Below, in pieces: positions 35,177 through 43,997 of a stretch of 64,000 nucleotides of DNA. Below the pieces are notes generated by a model. That model searched no databases. It was not told where the DNA came from and saw nothing but the letters and a program-made list of their open reading frames with translations. Origin of the DNA: Paraflavitalea soli (GTDB taxonomy: Bacteria; Bacteroidota; Bacteroidia; Chitinophagales; Chitinophagaceae); assembly GCF_003555545.1 (NCBI RefSeq), contig NZ_CP032157.1, forward strand, positions 2,980,546 through 3,044,545, read 5' to 3'. Numbering within the stretch: position 1 is the stretch's first letter; every line of letters begins with the position of its first letter. A program made the position numbers and the translations under genes.

Positions 35177-35315
35177 GATGACAAACTTGGTTTTAGATTA
35201 ATTTGTTTGGAATCGCAGTAATATAACGATTTAGCAGCCAAATTAAGGATTCCTCATTAGACGCTGAAATAATTTTTAACAAGACCTCACTATGAATAGA
35301 TAAATGACAAAAAAC

Positions 35316-35474
35316 AATGAGATAATTTAAAAATCTGATAATTTGAAAATGGGCGCTGCCGAAGGAGCTTTCCAGTGTTTAGCTACGTAATTACTTGAAA
35401 ACCACAAACGCATCAACACCGACGCCTTTCCATTTTCAAATTATCAAATTACCACATTATCAAATTATCTCATT
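35316..35474. repeat. Inverted pair of octamer arrays
   Basis: Left arm 35316-35352: units gataattt, aaaaatct, gataattt, gaaaatgg. Right arm 35430-35474: ccattttcaaatt leading into caaattat, caaattac, cacattat, caaattat and ctcatt. The arms are largely reverse complements around a 77-base centre. The right arm touches the stop codon of the first oxidoreductase gene. No gene is seen in the rest of the gap. Confidence 0.85.
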
Positions 35475-36909
35475 AAAGTTCCAGTTTCCAATTGCCGCGG
35501 TACTGCCTTTTTATGAACTGGTTGGCGGCATCGAAGTTGGTCACTTTCATGTTGGCGCCATCCCAGAGGAGCTTTTTGCGGCCGGTAAATTTCTTATTGC
35601 CTTTGCTGTCGTTTTCACTGTAATAAAAGCTGCGGATGCCCAGGTTGCCCATCAATACGGTCTCTGTGAGGGGGCCAGCCATTTCGAAAGGTGAGCTGGT
35701 ATAAGCTCCGTGGCCTTTTTTGCAGGCGTCGGTCCATTGGGTCTGGTGACCTTCAGGACCGCGGGTCACATAAGGCCGTTCAGCCTTGGGCAATTTAGCA
35801 CCCTTGAACTTATTGGCGGGCAGCAATTGGGCATGTTCTCCAAAGATGCCGGCCAGGATCTTGCCTTTGGTGCCTTCAAACAGGATACCGCCGCTGTCTT
35901 CACCAAACGCTTCTTCGGGCGATAATTCATCCGGACGGCGGGGCATGATGCCTCCATCGTACCAGATCATTTCTACGGGCACCATCTTGCCGCGTGCAGG
36001 GAACTGAATATGGGATTTGGAAGAAGGCGGATAGCTATCGGTATTAAATGCTTCCTGGAAGAAACCTGTCCATACCCTGGTTACGCTCGATTCTACAGAA
36101 ATAGGATACCGCAGTTTCAGGGCACGGTAAGGCACATCGATAAAATGGCAGCCCATATCGCCCAGGGAGCCAGTACCAAAATCAACATATCCTCTCCAGA
36201 TGGCGGGCAAATAAGCAGGGTTAAAATCGCGGTAAGGCGCTGTGCCGAGCCAGAGATCCCAATCTACTTCGGCGGGAACGGCAAACTGGCCTTTGGGAGT
36301 AGGAATGCCTTGCGGCCAGGTAGGCCGGTTGGTCCACACATGTACGGTATGCACATCGCCGATCACCCCTTGCTGTACCCAGGCTTCTACATTCCTGGTC
36401 CCATCACTGCTGCTGCCCTGGTTGCCCATCTGGGTAACGACCTTGTATTTTTCAGCGGCCTGCGTTAAGATGCGGGCTTCATAAATATCATGGGTAAGTG
36501 GTTTTTCTACGTATACGTGTTTGCCCAATTGCATACAGGGCAGGGCTATTACGGCATGCATGTGATCGGGCGTGCTGACCATCACGGCATCAATGTTCTT
36601 GCCTTCTTTATCGAGCATTTCGCGGAAATCGCGGTAGTAGGATGCTTTGGGATGCTTCTTGCGGGAATCTGCCGCCTGGCGGTCATCCACATCGCAGAGG
36701 CTCACAATATTTTCAGCACCATTATTATAGGCAAGCGCAATATTTACCTGGCCCTTTCCTCCTGCCCCAACAGCAGCGATATTCAGTTTATCACTGGGTG
36801 CTATATACCCTTTACCCAATACATGACGGGGTACGATAAAGAAACCCGCAGCAGCCAGCGAGGAATTACGGATAAATTTTCTGCGGGACGATGATTTGTT
36901 ACTTTTCAT
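35473..36909 (-). CDS. Tat-exported Gfo/Idh/MocA-family oxidoreductase (paralogue)
   Basis: A 478-residue paralogue of the protein at 33737. Twin-arginine signal SSRRKFIRNSSLAAAGFF, NAD-binding domain (LNIAAVGAGGKGQ, SLCDVDD, STPDHMHA, GKHVYVEKPLTHD with Glu-Lys-Pro) and C-terminal domain (DFGTGSLGDMGCHFID). The catalytic-site motif is EKP here and QKP in the paralogue, so the two may differ in substrate. The frame stays open to 37164 but the signal peptide fixes the start at 36909. It is divergent from csaA, 66 bases away. Confidence 0.93.
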   Translation of the reverse strand: MKSNKSSSRRKFIRNSSLAAAGFFIVPRHVLGKGYIAPSDKLNIAAVGAGGKGQVNIALAYNNGAENIVSLCDVDDRQAADSRKKHPKASYYRDFREMLDKEGKNIDAVMVSTPDHMHAVIALPCMQLGKHVYVEKPLTHDIYEARILTQAAEKYKVVTQMGNQGSSSDGTRNVEAWVQQGVIGDVHTVHVWTNRPTWPQGIPTPKGQFAVPAEVDWDLWLGTAPYRDFNPAYLPAIWRGYVDFGTGSLGDMGCHFIDVPYRALKLRYPISVESSVTRVWTGFFQEAFNTDSYPPSSKSHIQFPARGKMVPVEMIWYDGGIMPRRPDELSPEEAFGEDSGGILFEGTKGKILAGIFGEHAQLLPANKFKGAKLPKAERPYVTRGPEGHQTQWTDACKKGHGAYTSSPFEMAGPLTETVLMGNLGIRSFYYSENDSKGNKKFTGRKKLLWDGANMKVTNFDAANQFIKRQYRGNWKLEL

Positions 36910-36924
36910 AGTGCAAATGAATGG

Positions 36925-36958
36925 TTGGATGAATAAGATTGCTAATTTATTATTTTTG
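36925..36958 (+). promoter_or_regulatory. Bacteroidota-type promoter of the csaA operon
   Basis: TTG (36925-36927), 23 bases, TATTTTTG (36951-36958), a full match to TAnnTTTG, 17 bases before the ATG at 36976. Confidence 0.6.
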
Positions 36959-36975
36959 AATAAACATACTACGCC

Positions 36976-37308
36976 ATGACGATCTCCTGGGATGATTTTG
37001 AAAAGGTCGACATCCGTGTCGGAACAATTCTGGAAGTTACCGATTTTCCAAAAGCCAAAAAGCCGGCGTACCAAATTACTATTGATTTTGGTGAATTGGG
37101 TATTAAAAAGTCTTCTGCACAGGTGACAGCTATCTATGATAAAGAGGAATTGATGGGCAAACAAGTAGTGGCCATCGTCAACTTTCCGCCCAAACAGATC
37201 GCTAATTTCTTCAGTGAATGCCTGGTACTGGGTGTTTATACTGATAAAAAAGATGTAGTTTTATTGCAACCCGAAAGAAAGGTCTCCAACGGGTGGAAAA
37301 TCGGCTAA
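36976..37308 (+). CDS. csaA: CsaA-like tRNA-binding-domain protein
   Basis: A 110-residue OB-fold protein. DFEKVDIRVGTI, GELGIKKSSAQVTAIYDKEELMGKQVVAIVNFPPKQI and FFSECLVLG are hallmarks of CsaA, a dimeric tRNA-binding protein reported to act as an export chaperone in Bacillus. Length matches. It is the first gene of a tight operon with ogt, whose start lies 1 base after its stop, and a macro-domain gene. Confidence 0.93.
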   Translation: MTISWDDFEKVDIRVGTILEVTDFPKAKKPAYQITIDFGELGIKKSSAQVTAIYDKEELMGKQVVAIVNFPPKQIANFFSECLVLGVYTDKKDVVLLQPERKVSNGWKIG

Positions 37309-37309
37309 T

Positions 37310-37813
37310 ATGTCTGATGTTTTTACTACCTATTATCAGTCGCCCGTAGGCCTGTTGCGCATTTCCGGCACTGATCAATATGTGAGTGAAGTACATTTCA
37401 TGAATGAGGAAGAAAAGGCAGCCTCACCAACGGCCACCTCTCCCCTGCCTCCCATGGCCATCCAGGCTACCGAGCAACTGATACAATACTTTCATGGCAA
37501 CCGCCGGGTATTTGAGTTACCGCTTTACCAAAAAGGTACGGGGTTCCAGGAAAAAGTGTGGAATGAACTGATGAATATTCCTTTTGGTAAGACGATCAGT
37601 TACCAGGAGCTCTCCCGCCGGCTGGGTGATCCGAAAACCATCCGTGCGGCGGGTACTGCCAATGGGAAAAATCATATTGCGATCATTGTGCCCTGTCACC
37701 GGGTAATAGGCGCTAAAGGCGACCTGGTGGGGTTTGGGGGCGGGCTTGCCCGGAAAAAATGGTTATTGACGCATGAAAATAAGATAGCACATGGGGTGCA
37801 AACTTTGTTTTAA
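37310..37813 (+). CDS. ogt: Methylated-DNA-protein cysteine methyltransferase
   Basis: A 167-residue suicide DNA repair protein that removes methyl groups from O6-methylguanine. Acceptor Cys129 lies in IVPCHRVIG; GFQEKVWNELMNIPFGKTISY forms the DNA-binding part and GGLARKKWLLTHE closes the domain. No Ada-type regulatory domain is present, so it is of the Ogt kind. Translation is likely coupled to csaA (1-base gap), and a macro-domain gene follows after 3 bases. Confidence 0.94.
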   Translation: MSDVFTTYYQSPVGLLRISGTDQYVSEVHFMNEEEKAASPTATSPLPPMAIQATEQLIQYFHGNRRVFELPLYQKGTGFQEKVWNELMNIPFGKTISYQELSRRLGDPKTIRAAGTANGKNHIAIIVPCHRVIGAKGDLVGFGGGLARKKWLLTHENKIAHGVQTLF

Positions 37814-37816
37814 TCT

Positions 37817-38347
37817 ATGTCCACCAAGCTCACATTGATACAAGGCGATATTACCAAAATAGCTTCCGATGCCATTGTCAACGCGGCCAACAGCTCTTTA
37901 CTGGGCGGCGGCGGGGTGGATGGCGCTATTCACCGTGCCGGCGGCCCGGCGATATTGGAGGAATGCATACAGATCAGGAATAAACAGGGTGGTTGTAAGA
38001 TCGGAGAAGCGGTGATCACCACTGCGGGCAGGTTGCCGGCAAAGTATGTGATCCACACTGTAGGACCTGTTTGGCAGGGGGGCCGTAACCGGGAACGGGA
38101 ATTGCTATCAAACTGCTACCGGAATGTATTGGAATTAGCCCTTGAACATGGCATTAAAACCCTGGCCTTTCCCAATATCAGCACGGGCATCTACCGGTTC
38201 CCAAAAGCGGAAGCGGCCGCGCTGGCGCTGGAAGCGGTACAGGCGTTTGTGGCCAGCCACCCGGATGCATTGGAAGAGATCAGTTTTGTGTGTTATGATG
38301 ATGAGAATTTCCGATTGTATGAGGAGTTGATGAAAGGTGAGGTGTGA
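37817..38347 (+). CDS. Macro-domain protein (O-acetyl-ADP-ribose deacetylase type)
   Basis: A 176-residue macro domain covering the full length. Motifs: [34 protein letters not shown] (residues about 10-43), [17 protein letters not shown], and [17 protein letters not shown], which bind ADP-ribose. Such enzymes hydrolyse O-acetyl-ADP-ribose or remove ADP-ribose from proteins or DNA. Being in one operon with ogt hints at a DNA-damage role. A 'tttgcttcgatagt' dispersed repeat begins about 12 bases past its stop. Confidence 0.94.
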   Translation: MSTKLTLIQGDITKIASDAIVNAANSSLLGGGGVDGAIHRAGGPAILEECIQIRNKQGGCKIGEAVITTAGRLPAKYVIHTVGPVWQGGRNRERELLSNCYRNVLELALEHGIKTLAFPNISTGIYRFPKAEAAALALEAVQAFVASHPDALEEISFVCYDDENFRLYEELMKGEV

Positions 38348-38359
38348 AATGTGCGTGCG

Positions 38360-38410
38360 TTTGCTTCGATAGTAGATTTCTCACTACGCTGCGCTACGTT
38401 CGAAATGACA
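38360..38410. repeat. Dispersed repeat of the 'ttcgaaatgaca' family
   Basis: tttgcttcgatagtagattt at 38360 through ttcgaaatgaca at 38410. A second copy lies at 47232-47312, where about 30 extra bases interrupt it. The end ttcgaaatga is repeated once more at 38429. Confidence 0.75.
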
Positions 38411-38460
38411 AAAGGAGGTGAAGCTCTGTTCGAAATGAAAAAAAGAGAAAGTAACATTAT

Positions 38461-39462
38461 ATGCCATTTAAAGCACTTTGGATCACAGAGACCGCCGACG
38501 GAAAGTTTGAACGGAATATTGTAGAAAGAGTAATTGATGACCTGCCCGCAGGTGAAGTAGTGATCAGGGTATTGTACTCTGCCCTGAACTACAAGGATGC
38601 CCTTTCGGCTACAGGCAACAAAGGCATTACCCGTAAATATCCGCATACGCCAGGCATTGATGCGGCAGGGATCGTAGAGATCAGCCGCAGTGAGCTGTTC
38701 GGTACAGGTGATGAAGTGATCATCACGGGCAACGACCTGGGCATGAATACCTGCGGAGGTTATGGTGAGTTTATCCGGGTGCCTGCCAGCTGGGTAGTAC
38801 GTAAGCCCGATGGCTATACACTTAAAGAATGCATGATACTGGGCACAGCCGGTGTAACGGCAGCCCTTGGTCTGCACAAAATGGAATTACTGGGCATCAA
38901 TCCCTCACAGGGTCCTATCGTAGTCACGGGTTCTACGGGAGGCGTAGGCAGCATTGCTGTGGCGCTGCTGGCCAAATCGGGTTATGAAGTGATCGCTGTG
39001 ACGGGTAAAAGTCATGCCGATGAATACCTGCAATTCCTGGGGGCTCAAAAAATAGAGAACCGCGACTTTGTGAACGATACTTCAGGCAAAGCGCTGCTGC
39101 GGCCGCAATGGGCCGGCGCTATTGATACGGTAGGCGGCAACACACTGCTTACGCTGCTCAAAGCCTGCAAACCGGAGGGGGCTGTGGTAAGCACAGGACT
39201 GGTATCCTCCCCCAAACTGGATGCTACGGTATATCCTTTTATACTGAATGGTGTAAGCCTGCTGGGTGTAGGATCGGCAGAGACACCCATGACCACGCGT
39301 TTATTGATCTGGGAAAAGCTTAAGGACGTATGGAATATCAAGGATAAACTGAATGCGATTGCCAAAGAAGTTTCGCTGGAGGAATTGAACCTCACCTATA
39401 TTGATTCCATTCTGCAAGGCAAGATCATGGGCAGGATCGTTGTGAAGATTGGGGAGAAGTGA
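38461..39462 (+). CDS. YhdH/YhfP-family medium-chain reductase
   Basis: A 333-residue zinc-independent MDR oxidoreductase. Features: LYSALNYKDALSATG, YPHTPGIDAAGIV, VVTGSTGGVGSIAVALLAKSGYEVIAVTGK (NADPH-binding Rossmann motif) and IDTVGG. The family includes AcuI, which reduces acryloyl-CoA to propionyl-CoA; a detoxifying role against acryloyl-CoA-like compounds is possible but not shown here. It has its own upstream gap with a dispersed repeat and an octamer array right after its stop. Confidence 0.93.
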   Translation: MPFKALWITETADGKFERNIVERVIDDLPAGEVVIRVLYSALNYKDALSATGNKGITRKYPHTPGIDAAGIVEISRSELFGTGDEVIITGNDLGMNTCGGYGEFIRVPASWVVRKPDGYTLKECMILGTAGVTAALGLHKMELLGINPSQGPIVVTGSTGGVGSIAVALLAKSGYEVIAVTGKSHADEYLQFLGAQKIENRDFVNDTSGKALLRPQWAGAIDTVGGNTLLTLLKACKPEGAVVSTGLVSSPKLDATVYPFILNGVSLLGVGSAETPMTTRLLIWEKLKDVWNIKDKLNAIAKEVSLEELNLTYIDSILQGKIMGRIVVKIGEK

Positions 39463-39466
39463 AGAA

Positions 39467-39570
39467 AGGCAACGAGGCAACAAGGCATAGAGGCAACGAG
39501 AGAAAGGCAAGAGGGGGTAAAGGCAGCGAGGCATAGAGGCAACGAGAAGGGCACGAGGGTGTACAGGCAA
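39467..39570. repeat. Octamer tandem array, 'aggcaacg' family
   Basis: Four in-phase octamers (aggcaacg, aggcaaca, aggcatag, aggcaacg; 39467-39498) are followed by a less regular continuation to about 39570. The array starts 5 bases after the stop codon of the YhdH-type gene. Confidence 0.85.
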
Positions 39571-39589
39571 TGATTTAACTTTAGGTATT

Positions 39590-40627
39590 ATGGACCTGTT
39601 GGAATGGAAAGTGATCCGGGTGATCCCGGAAGCAAGGGATACGATCAGTTATGTACTGGAAGCAATAAGTGGTGCGCCTGTAACCTATGAAGCCGGGCAG
39701 TTCCTGACCTTCCTGCTGGATTATCATGGACAGGAGATCAGGCGTTCTTATTCGCTGGGCTCCACACCTGGCATCGACGAACAACCATTCATTACCGTCC
39801 GGAAAAAGGAGAATGGCGCTATTTCCCGTTATATCCTGGAACACTGGCATGTGGGCACGCTTGTCAGCAGTCTTCCTCCCTCGGGCCGGTTTACCCTATC
39901 TACCGATCCCGGGCATAGGCGGCAGGTGTTTTTCTTAGCCGCCGGCAGCGGCATAGTACCGGTGTTTGCGCTGCTGAAGCAGTTGCTGCGGGATGAATCC
40001 CATAGCCAGGTAGTATTATTGTACCAGAACCATGATGAAAACAACATCATTTATCATGGAGCCATACAGCAGCTGGAGATGCTATTCCCTGCCCGCTTTA
40101 CGCGTATTGACCTGCTAAGCCATCCTATTTTGCCTGATCTGCCCCATCAACGACTGAACAATGGTCTTTTTGAGCTCCTCATCAACAGGAATCTGCATCC
40201 CGGTCCCCACCCCACGCTTTACTATACCTGCGGTCCTGCTTCCTTTATGCGCATGGTACAATTTACCCTGCGGGTAATGGGTGTGGAGGAAGAATACATA
40301 CGCAAAGAAAACTTCACTGTTGAAACTGTTCCCCCACCTGCATTCACAATCGATATGGCTCCCCGCAGGGTACAGGTAAGACGGGGTGAGCAGCACCATG
40401 AATTTACGGTCGCCTACCCCACTACGATCTTGCAGGCAGCCCTCAACCAGCACATCAAATTGCCTTACAGCTGTAAGGGGGGCCGCTGCTCGGCCTGCAC
40501 AGCCCGTTGCCTGAGTGGTACGGTAAAAATGAACATGAATGAGGTATTGACGGAAAAAGATCTCCAAAACGGCCTGATCCTTACCTGTGTAGGGTACGCT
40601 GAAACAGATCTGATCCTGGAATTGTAA
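39590..40627 (+). CDS. Ferredoxin-NADP reductase-like protein with C-terminal 2Fe-2S domain
   Basis: A 345-residue flavoprotein: FAD-binding barrel with RRSYSLGSTPG (about 49-60), NAD(P)-binding domain with FFLAAGSGIVPVFALLK and YYTCGPASFM, and a C-terminal plant-type ferredoxin domain whose cluster ligands are Cys295, Cys300, Cys303 and Cys333. This order (FNR then 2Fe-2S) is that of PaaE and ring-hydroxylating oxygenase reductases. No oxygenase gene is in the window, so it may serve a distant partner. It stands alone, 127 bases after the YhdH-type gene. Confidence 0.9.
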   Translation: MDLLEWKVIRVIPEARDTISYVLEAISGAPVTYEAGQFLTFLLDYHGQEIRRSYSLGSTPGIDEQPFITVRKKENGAISRYILEHWHVGTLVSSLPPSGRFTLSTDPGHRRQVFFLAAGSGIVPVFALLKQLLRDESHSQVVLLYQNHDENNIIYHGAIQQLEMLFPARFTRIDLLSHPILPDLPHQRLNNGLFELLINRNLHPGPHPTLYYTCGPASFMRMVQFTLRVMGVEEEYIRKENFTVETVPPPAFTIDMAPRRVQVRRGEQHHEFTVAYPTTILQAALNQHIKLPYSCKGGRCSACTARCLSGTVKMNMNEVLTEKDLQNGLILTCVGYAETDLILEL

Positions 40628-40677
40628 ACAAAAAAGTATCGTCACGCGTTATACATGGGAAATGACAACAGCGTTCA

Positions 40678-40692
40678 TCCCGCCCTGCGGGA
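40678..40692. repeat. TCCCGC hairpin module
   Basis: tcccgc-cct-gcggga, a perfect 6-base stem with a 3-base loop followed by taag. Related modules at 21454-21469 and 56564-56578. Confidence 0.65.
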
Positions 40693-40841
40693 TAAGAGCT
40701 GGAGGAAGTCCTGTCCCCCAACATTGTGCCGCCCGGGAAGAGACCTGTAGCCATACAAGAAAATACCGCATTTAGCAAACAAAGCACAGGCCTGCTATTT
40801 GCAGTTTGAACTACTTTTGAACCTTTAAATGGATATATTTT

Positions 40842-42116
40842 ATGGACGGACATCAAAAAAAGGTGGTAGTCATCGGCGGCGGCTTTGCCGGTGTGCACCT
40901 GATCCAGCAATTGGCCAAAGATCAACGGTTCCACATCACTTTGGTAGACAGGAATAACTACAATTTCTTCCCACCGCTCATCTACCAGGTATCTGCCGGC
41001 TTCCTGGAACCTTCCAATATCAGTTATCCTTTCCGAAAGTTATACCATCATAAAAAGAACATTACTTTCCGCCTGGGCGAATTCAAGCGGGTAATACCTG
41101 AAGAAAACAAGGTGGAAATCTCTTCCGGCGACCTGTACTATGATTACCTGATCTTTTCTACGGGCACACAAAGCAATTTCTTCGGCATTGAGCATGTAAT
41201 GAAGAAAGCGGTACCGATGAAGACGATCAATGACGCCATTGAATTGCGCAATTATATTCTGCAGACGATCGAAAAAGCCACCATCACCACTGATCCGGCT
41301 GAGCGCAAGAAGCTACTCACGATGGTGGTGGTAGGTGCTGGCCCCAGTGGCGTAGAGATCTCCGGCATACTAGCCGAAATGAAGAACGGTATTTATAAAA
41401 AAGATTATCCGGAACTGATAGGGCAGCCCGGCAATATCTACCTGGTAGATTCCGGTCCCAAAGTACTGGGACCCATGAGCGCCAAATCGCAGGATTATAC
41501 GCATAAATCCCTGGAGGCAATGGGTATCAAAATCCTGTTGAGCAAGCAGGTAAAGGACTACGATTTTACAGACGACAGCGTTGTGTTTGCCGACGGAGAA
41601 AAGATAGCCACAGATACGCTGATCTGGACTGCCGGGGTCATCGCTACTGAATTGCCCGGTATGCCCAAAGAAAGCATTGGCCGGGGACGCAGGGTATTGG
41701 TAGATGCCTATAATAAAGCACAGGGATTTGATAATATTTATGCGCTTGGCGATAGCTGTTTCATGACCACTGATCCTGCTTTCCCCAACGGTCACCCTCA
41801 ATTGGCCCAGGTGGCCATCCAGCAGGGCAAGAACCTGGCGCACAACCTGAAGATGATAGCTGACAACAGGCCGTTGAAACCTTTTATCTACAACGATAAG
41901 GGCACCATGGCGATCATTGGAAAAACGAAGGCGGTGGCAGATATTGGCAAGCTGCATTTTAAGGGATTTATTGCTGCCATGATCTGGGGTTTCATTCACA
42001 TCTGGTCACTGATCAATTACCGCAACAAGTTCAAGACCTTCTTCAACTGGGGCTTTGCCTGGTTTACCAAAGATGTGGCCATGCGGTTTATATTCCGGCC
42101 GGATAAGAAAGTGTGA
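40842..42116 (+). CDS. Type II NADH dehydrogenase (NDH-2)
   Basis: A 424-residue FAD-dependent oxidoreductase that passes electrons from NADH to quinones without proton pumping. FAD motif VVVIGGGFAGVH (about 8-19), NAD motif VVVGAGPSGVE (about 163-173), a second FAD stretch YALGDSCFM and PQLAQVAIQQGKNLA. The C-terminus (GFIAAMIWGFIHIWSLINYRNK) contains the membrane-anchoring amphipathic part. TACTTTTG at 40812-40819 is a good -7 box; no clear -33 box is visible. The gene stands alone. Confidence 0.94.
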   Translation: MDGHQKKVVVIGGGFAGVHLIQQLAKDQRFHITLVDRNNYNFFPPLIYQVSAGFLEPSNISYPFRKLYHHKKNITFRLGEFKRVIPEENKVEISSGDLYYDYLIFSTGTQSNFFGIEHVMKKAVPMKTINDAIELRNYILQTIEKATITTDPAERKKLLTMVVVGAGPSGVEISGILAEMKNGIYKKDYPELIGQPGNIYLVDSGPKVLGPMSAKSQDYTHKSLEAMGIKILLSKQVKDYDFTDDSVVFADGEKIATDTLIWTAGVIATELPGMPKESIGRGRRVLVDAYNKAQGFDNIYALGDSCFMTTDPAFPNGHPQLAQVAIQQGKNLAHNLKMIADNRPLKPFIYNDKGTMAIIGKTKAVADIGKLHFKGFIAAMIWGFIHIWSLINYRNKFKTFFNWGFAWFTKDVAMRFIFRPDKKV

Positions 42117-42127
42117 TGTAGCTTCGC

Positions 42128-43045
42128 ATGGTGAGCAAAAGCAAGATAAAAACACATAATACTGTTTCCTTCCGGGAAAGGTATATGTATCCCGAACAGG
42201 AATTGGACCAGCTGCTGAAGCCGCAGTTCAGTAAATTCTTTATTGTAAAGGTGGAAGACATGATCCGCCTCATCAAGCTACCCGTCCCTCCTACCAGGGC
42301 AACCGGTCATTCCCTCATTTACCTCACAGCGGGAGAAGCGATCATGACGATCGGCAGCGACACCTACAAGATCTATAAAGATGAATGCCTGGTAGTACCA
42401 GCAGGACAGGTATACGCATTCGCCAGCCTTGACATCAACAAAGGTTATCTCTGTCATTTTCAAAATGACATGATCAGCAGCAGGTTTGGCAAGCAGGAAT
42501 TGATCAGGGATATGGAATTCTTACAGGTATGGAGCCATCCCCGCATCAGCCTGGACAAACAAAGTTCCGGTTTTGTAGCCATGCTTTTTAAACGTTTATT
42601 GCTGGACTATACCGCCCATGGTCTCAACAATCCCGATATACTGCAATCCTACTTTATAGCGCTGCTCTGCGAACTTAACAAGGCTGGCAAGCAGGATGCA
42701 GGTAAAATTCCTGCGCCTTCGGCGACTATCAGTAACCGGTTCAGGAAACTGCTGTTTGCCCATGTAAGATCCAAACACCAGGTATCGGACTATGCCAGGC
42801 TATTAAGTATTACGCCCAACCATCTGAACAAGACGGTAAAAGCGGTTACGGGTAAATCGCCCGGCAAGTGGATCGATGAAGCCATCGTACTGGAGGCTAA
42901 AGTACTGTTGTACCAAAGCAATTTATCCATCAGTGCGATAGCGGCCGAACTGGGTTTTGATGATCCCTCCTATTTTACGCGTCTCTTCAAAAAGTATGAA
43001 GGCACTACGCCTTTGTCATTCCGTAAAAGGATTGAAAAGTCCTAA
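42128..43045 (+). CDS. AraC-family transcriptional regulator
   Basis: A 305-residue protein with an N-terminal cupin-like effector domain (about 35-110, with LTAGEAIMTIGSDTYKIYKDECLVVPAGQ) and a C-terminal AraC DNA-binding domain of two helix-turn-helix motifs (HQVSDYARLLSITPNHLNKTVKAVTGKSPG; LSISAIAAELGFDDPSYFTRLFKKYEGTTPLSFR). It probably activates the two small membrane-protein genes 74 bases downstream on the same strand. Confidence 0.93.
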   Translation: MVSKSKIKTHNTVSFRERYMYPEQELDQLLKPQFSKFFIVKVEDMIRLIKLPVPPTRATGHSLIYLTAGEAIMTIGSDTYKIYKDECLVVPAGQVYAFASLDINKGYLCHFQNDMISSRFGKQELIRDMEFLQVWSHPRISLDKQSSGFVAMLFKRLLLDYTAHGLNNPDILQSYFIALLCELNKAGKQDAGKIPAPSATISNRFRKLLFAHVRSKHQVSDYARLLSITPNHLNKTVKAVTGKSPGKWIDEAIVLEAKVLLYQSNLSISAIAAELGFDDPSYFTRLFKKYEGTTPLSFRKRIEKS

Positions 43046-43119
43046 AACTGTCCCAGTTTGTCCTATATCCTGCAGGATGCTGTAGTGAACTTTGCCCTCC
43101 GAAAGCAAAGTAATAATCC

Positions 43120-43584
43120 ATGTATTTTCTTCTTCTCTCTTTCCATTCGATTATCAGGTGGCTGGTATTGGCAGGTTTACTTTTCTCGATCTACCGGGGC
43201 TGGCAAGGTTATAAAAATGACCGGCCTTTTACAAAAAACGATAATGCACTGCGGCATTGGACAGCCACGATTGCGCATATACAATTGATCATTGGCTTTA
43301 CTTTATACGTCAAAAGTCCGCAGGTCAAATACTTCTTTACCTGGACAAAACTGGGCCTACAGCAACCGGAAATGGCCTTCTTTGCCATTGCCCATATACT
43401 GGTGATGCTACTGTCGATCGTCATTATCACGATCGGATCAGCGCTGGCAAAACGAAAGGTAACCGACAGGGATAAGTTCCGCACCATGATGCGTTATTAT
43501 GCCATTGCCTTATTGCTGATCTTCCTGGCTATACCCTGGCCGTTTTCCCCATTTGCGCACAGACCTTTTATCAGAACCTTTTAA
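43120..43584 (+). CDS. Four-helix membrane protein with conserved-looking histidines
   Basis: A 154-residue protein with four transmembrane helices (about 7-25, 48-64, 85-110, 122-140). Three lie with a His inside or at the edge of a helix: His9, His53, His92, the kind of arrangement that can hold heme or copper. I do not recognise the family with certainty. It lies 3 bases from the DUF3817 gene downstream, so the two form an operon, probably under the AraC regulator upstream. Confidence 0.7.
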   Translation: MYFLLLSFHSIIRWLVLAGLLFSIYRGWQGYKNDRPFTKNDNALRHWTATIAHIQLIIGFTLYVKSPQVKYFFTWTKLGLQQPEMAFFAIAHILVMLLSIVIITIGSALAKRKVTDRDKFRTMMRYYAIALLLIFLAIPWPFSPFAHRPFIRTF

Positions 43585-43586
43585 TC

Positions 43587-43904
43587 ATGATACATTTTAT
43601 GCGTACAAAAATTGGCAGGCTTCGCCTGATCGGTTTCCTGGAAGGCAGCTCCTTATTATTCCTGTTGTGTGTTGCCGTACCGGCCAAATACCTGTATGGT
43701 AATCCTGCGCTGGTAAGAGCTGTTGGCACCGTGCATGGGCTATTGTTCTTACTCTTTGTATTTAACGCGCTGAGTGTAGGAGTAGAACAGCGCTGGCCAT
43801 TTAAAACAACTACCTGGAAGGTATTGGTGGCTTGTATTATTCCTTTCGGTACATTTTATATTGACTGGAAGATACTGTCACGCATAGACCAGGATAAAGC
43901 ATAA
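43587..43904 (+). CDS. DUF3817 membrane protein
   Basis: A 105-residue protein with three membrane helices. LRLIGFLEGSSLLFLLCVAVPAKY, VRAVGTVHGLLFLLFVF and PFGTFYIDWKIL are hallmarks of DUF3817 proteins (some annotated as YdzA-like). Function is unknown. It overlaps no gene and follows the four-helix protein by 3 bases. Confidence 0.87.
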   Translation: MIHFMRTKIGRLRLIGFLEGSSLLFLLCVAVPAKYLYGNPALVRAVGTVHGLLFLLFVFNALSVGVEQRWPFKTTTWKVLVACIIPFGTFYIDWKILSRIDQDKA

Positions 43905-43997
43905 TTTCCTGGGGCGAGGCTCAAACAGGCGATGCAGGAACCTTATAATGGAACAAATTGCTTAACTTGGTACATGACCTGTTAAAGGGTTATTACT

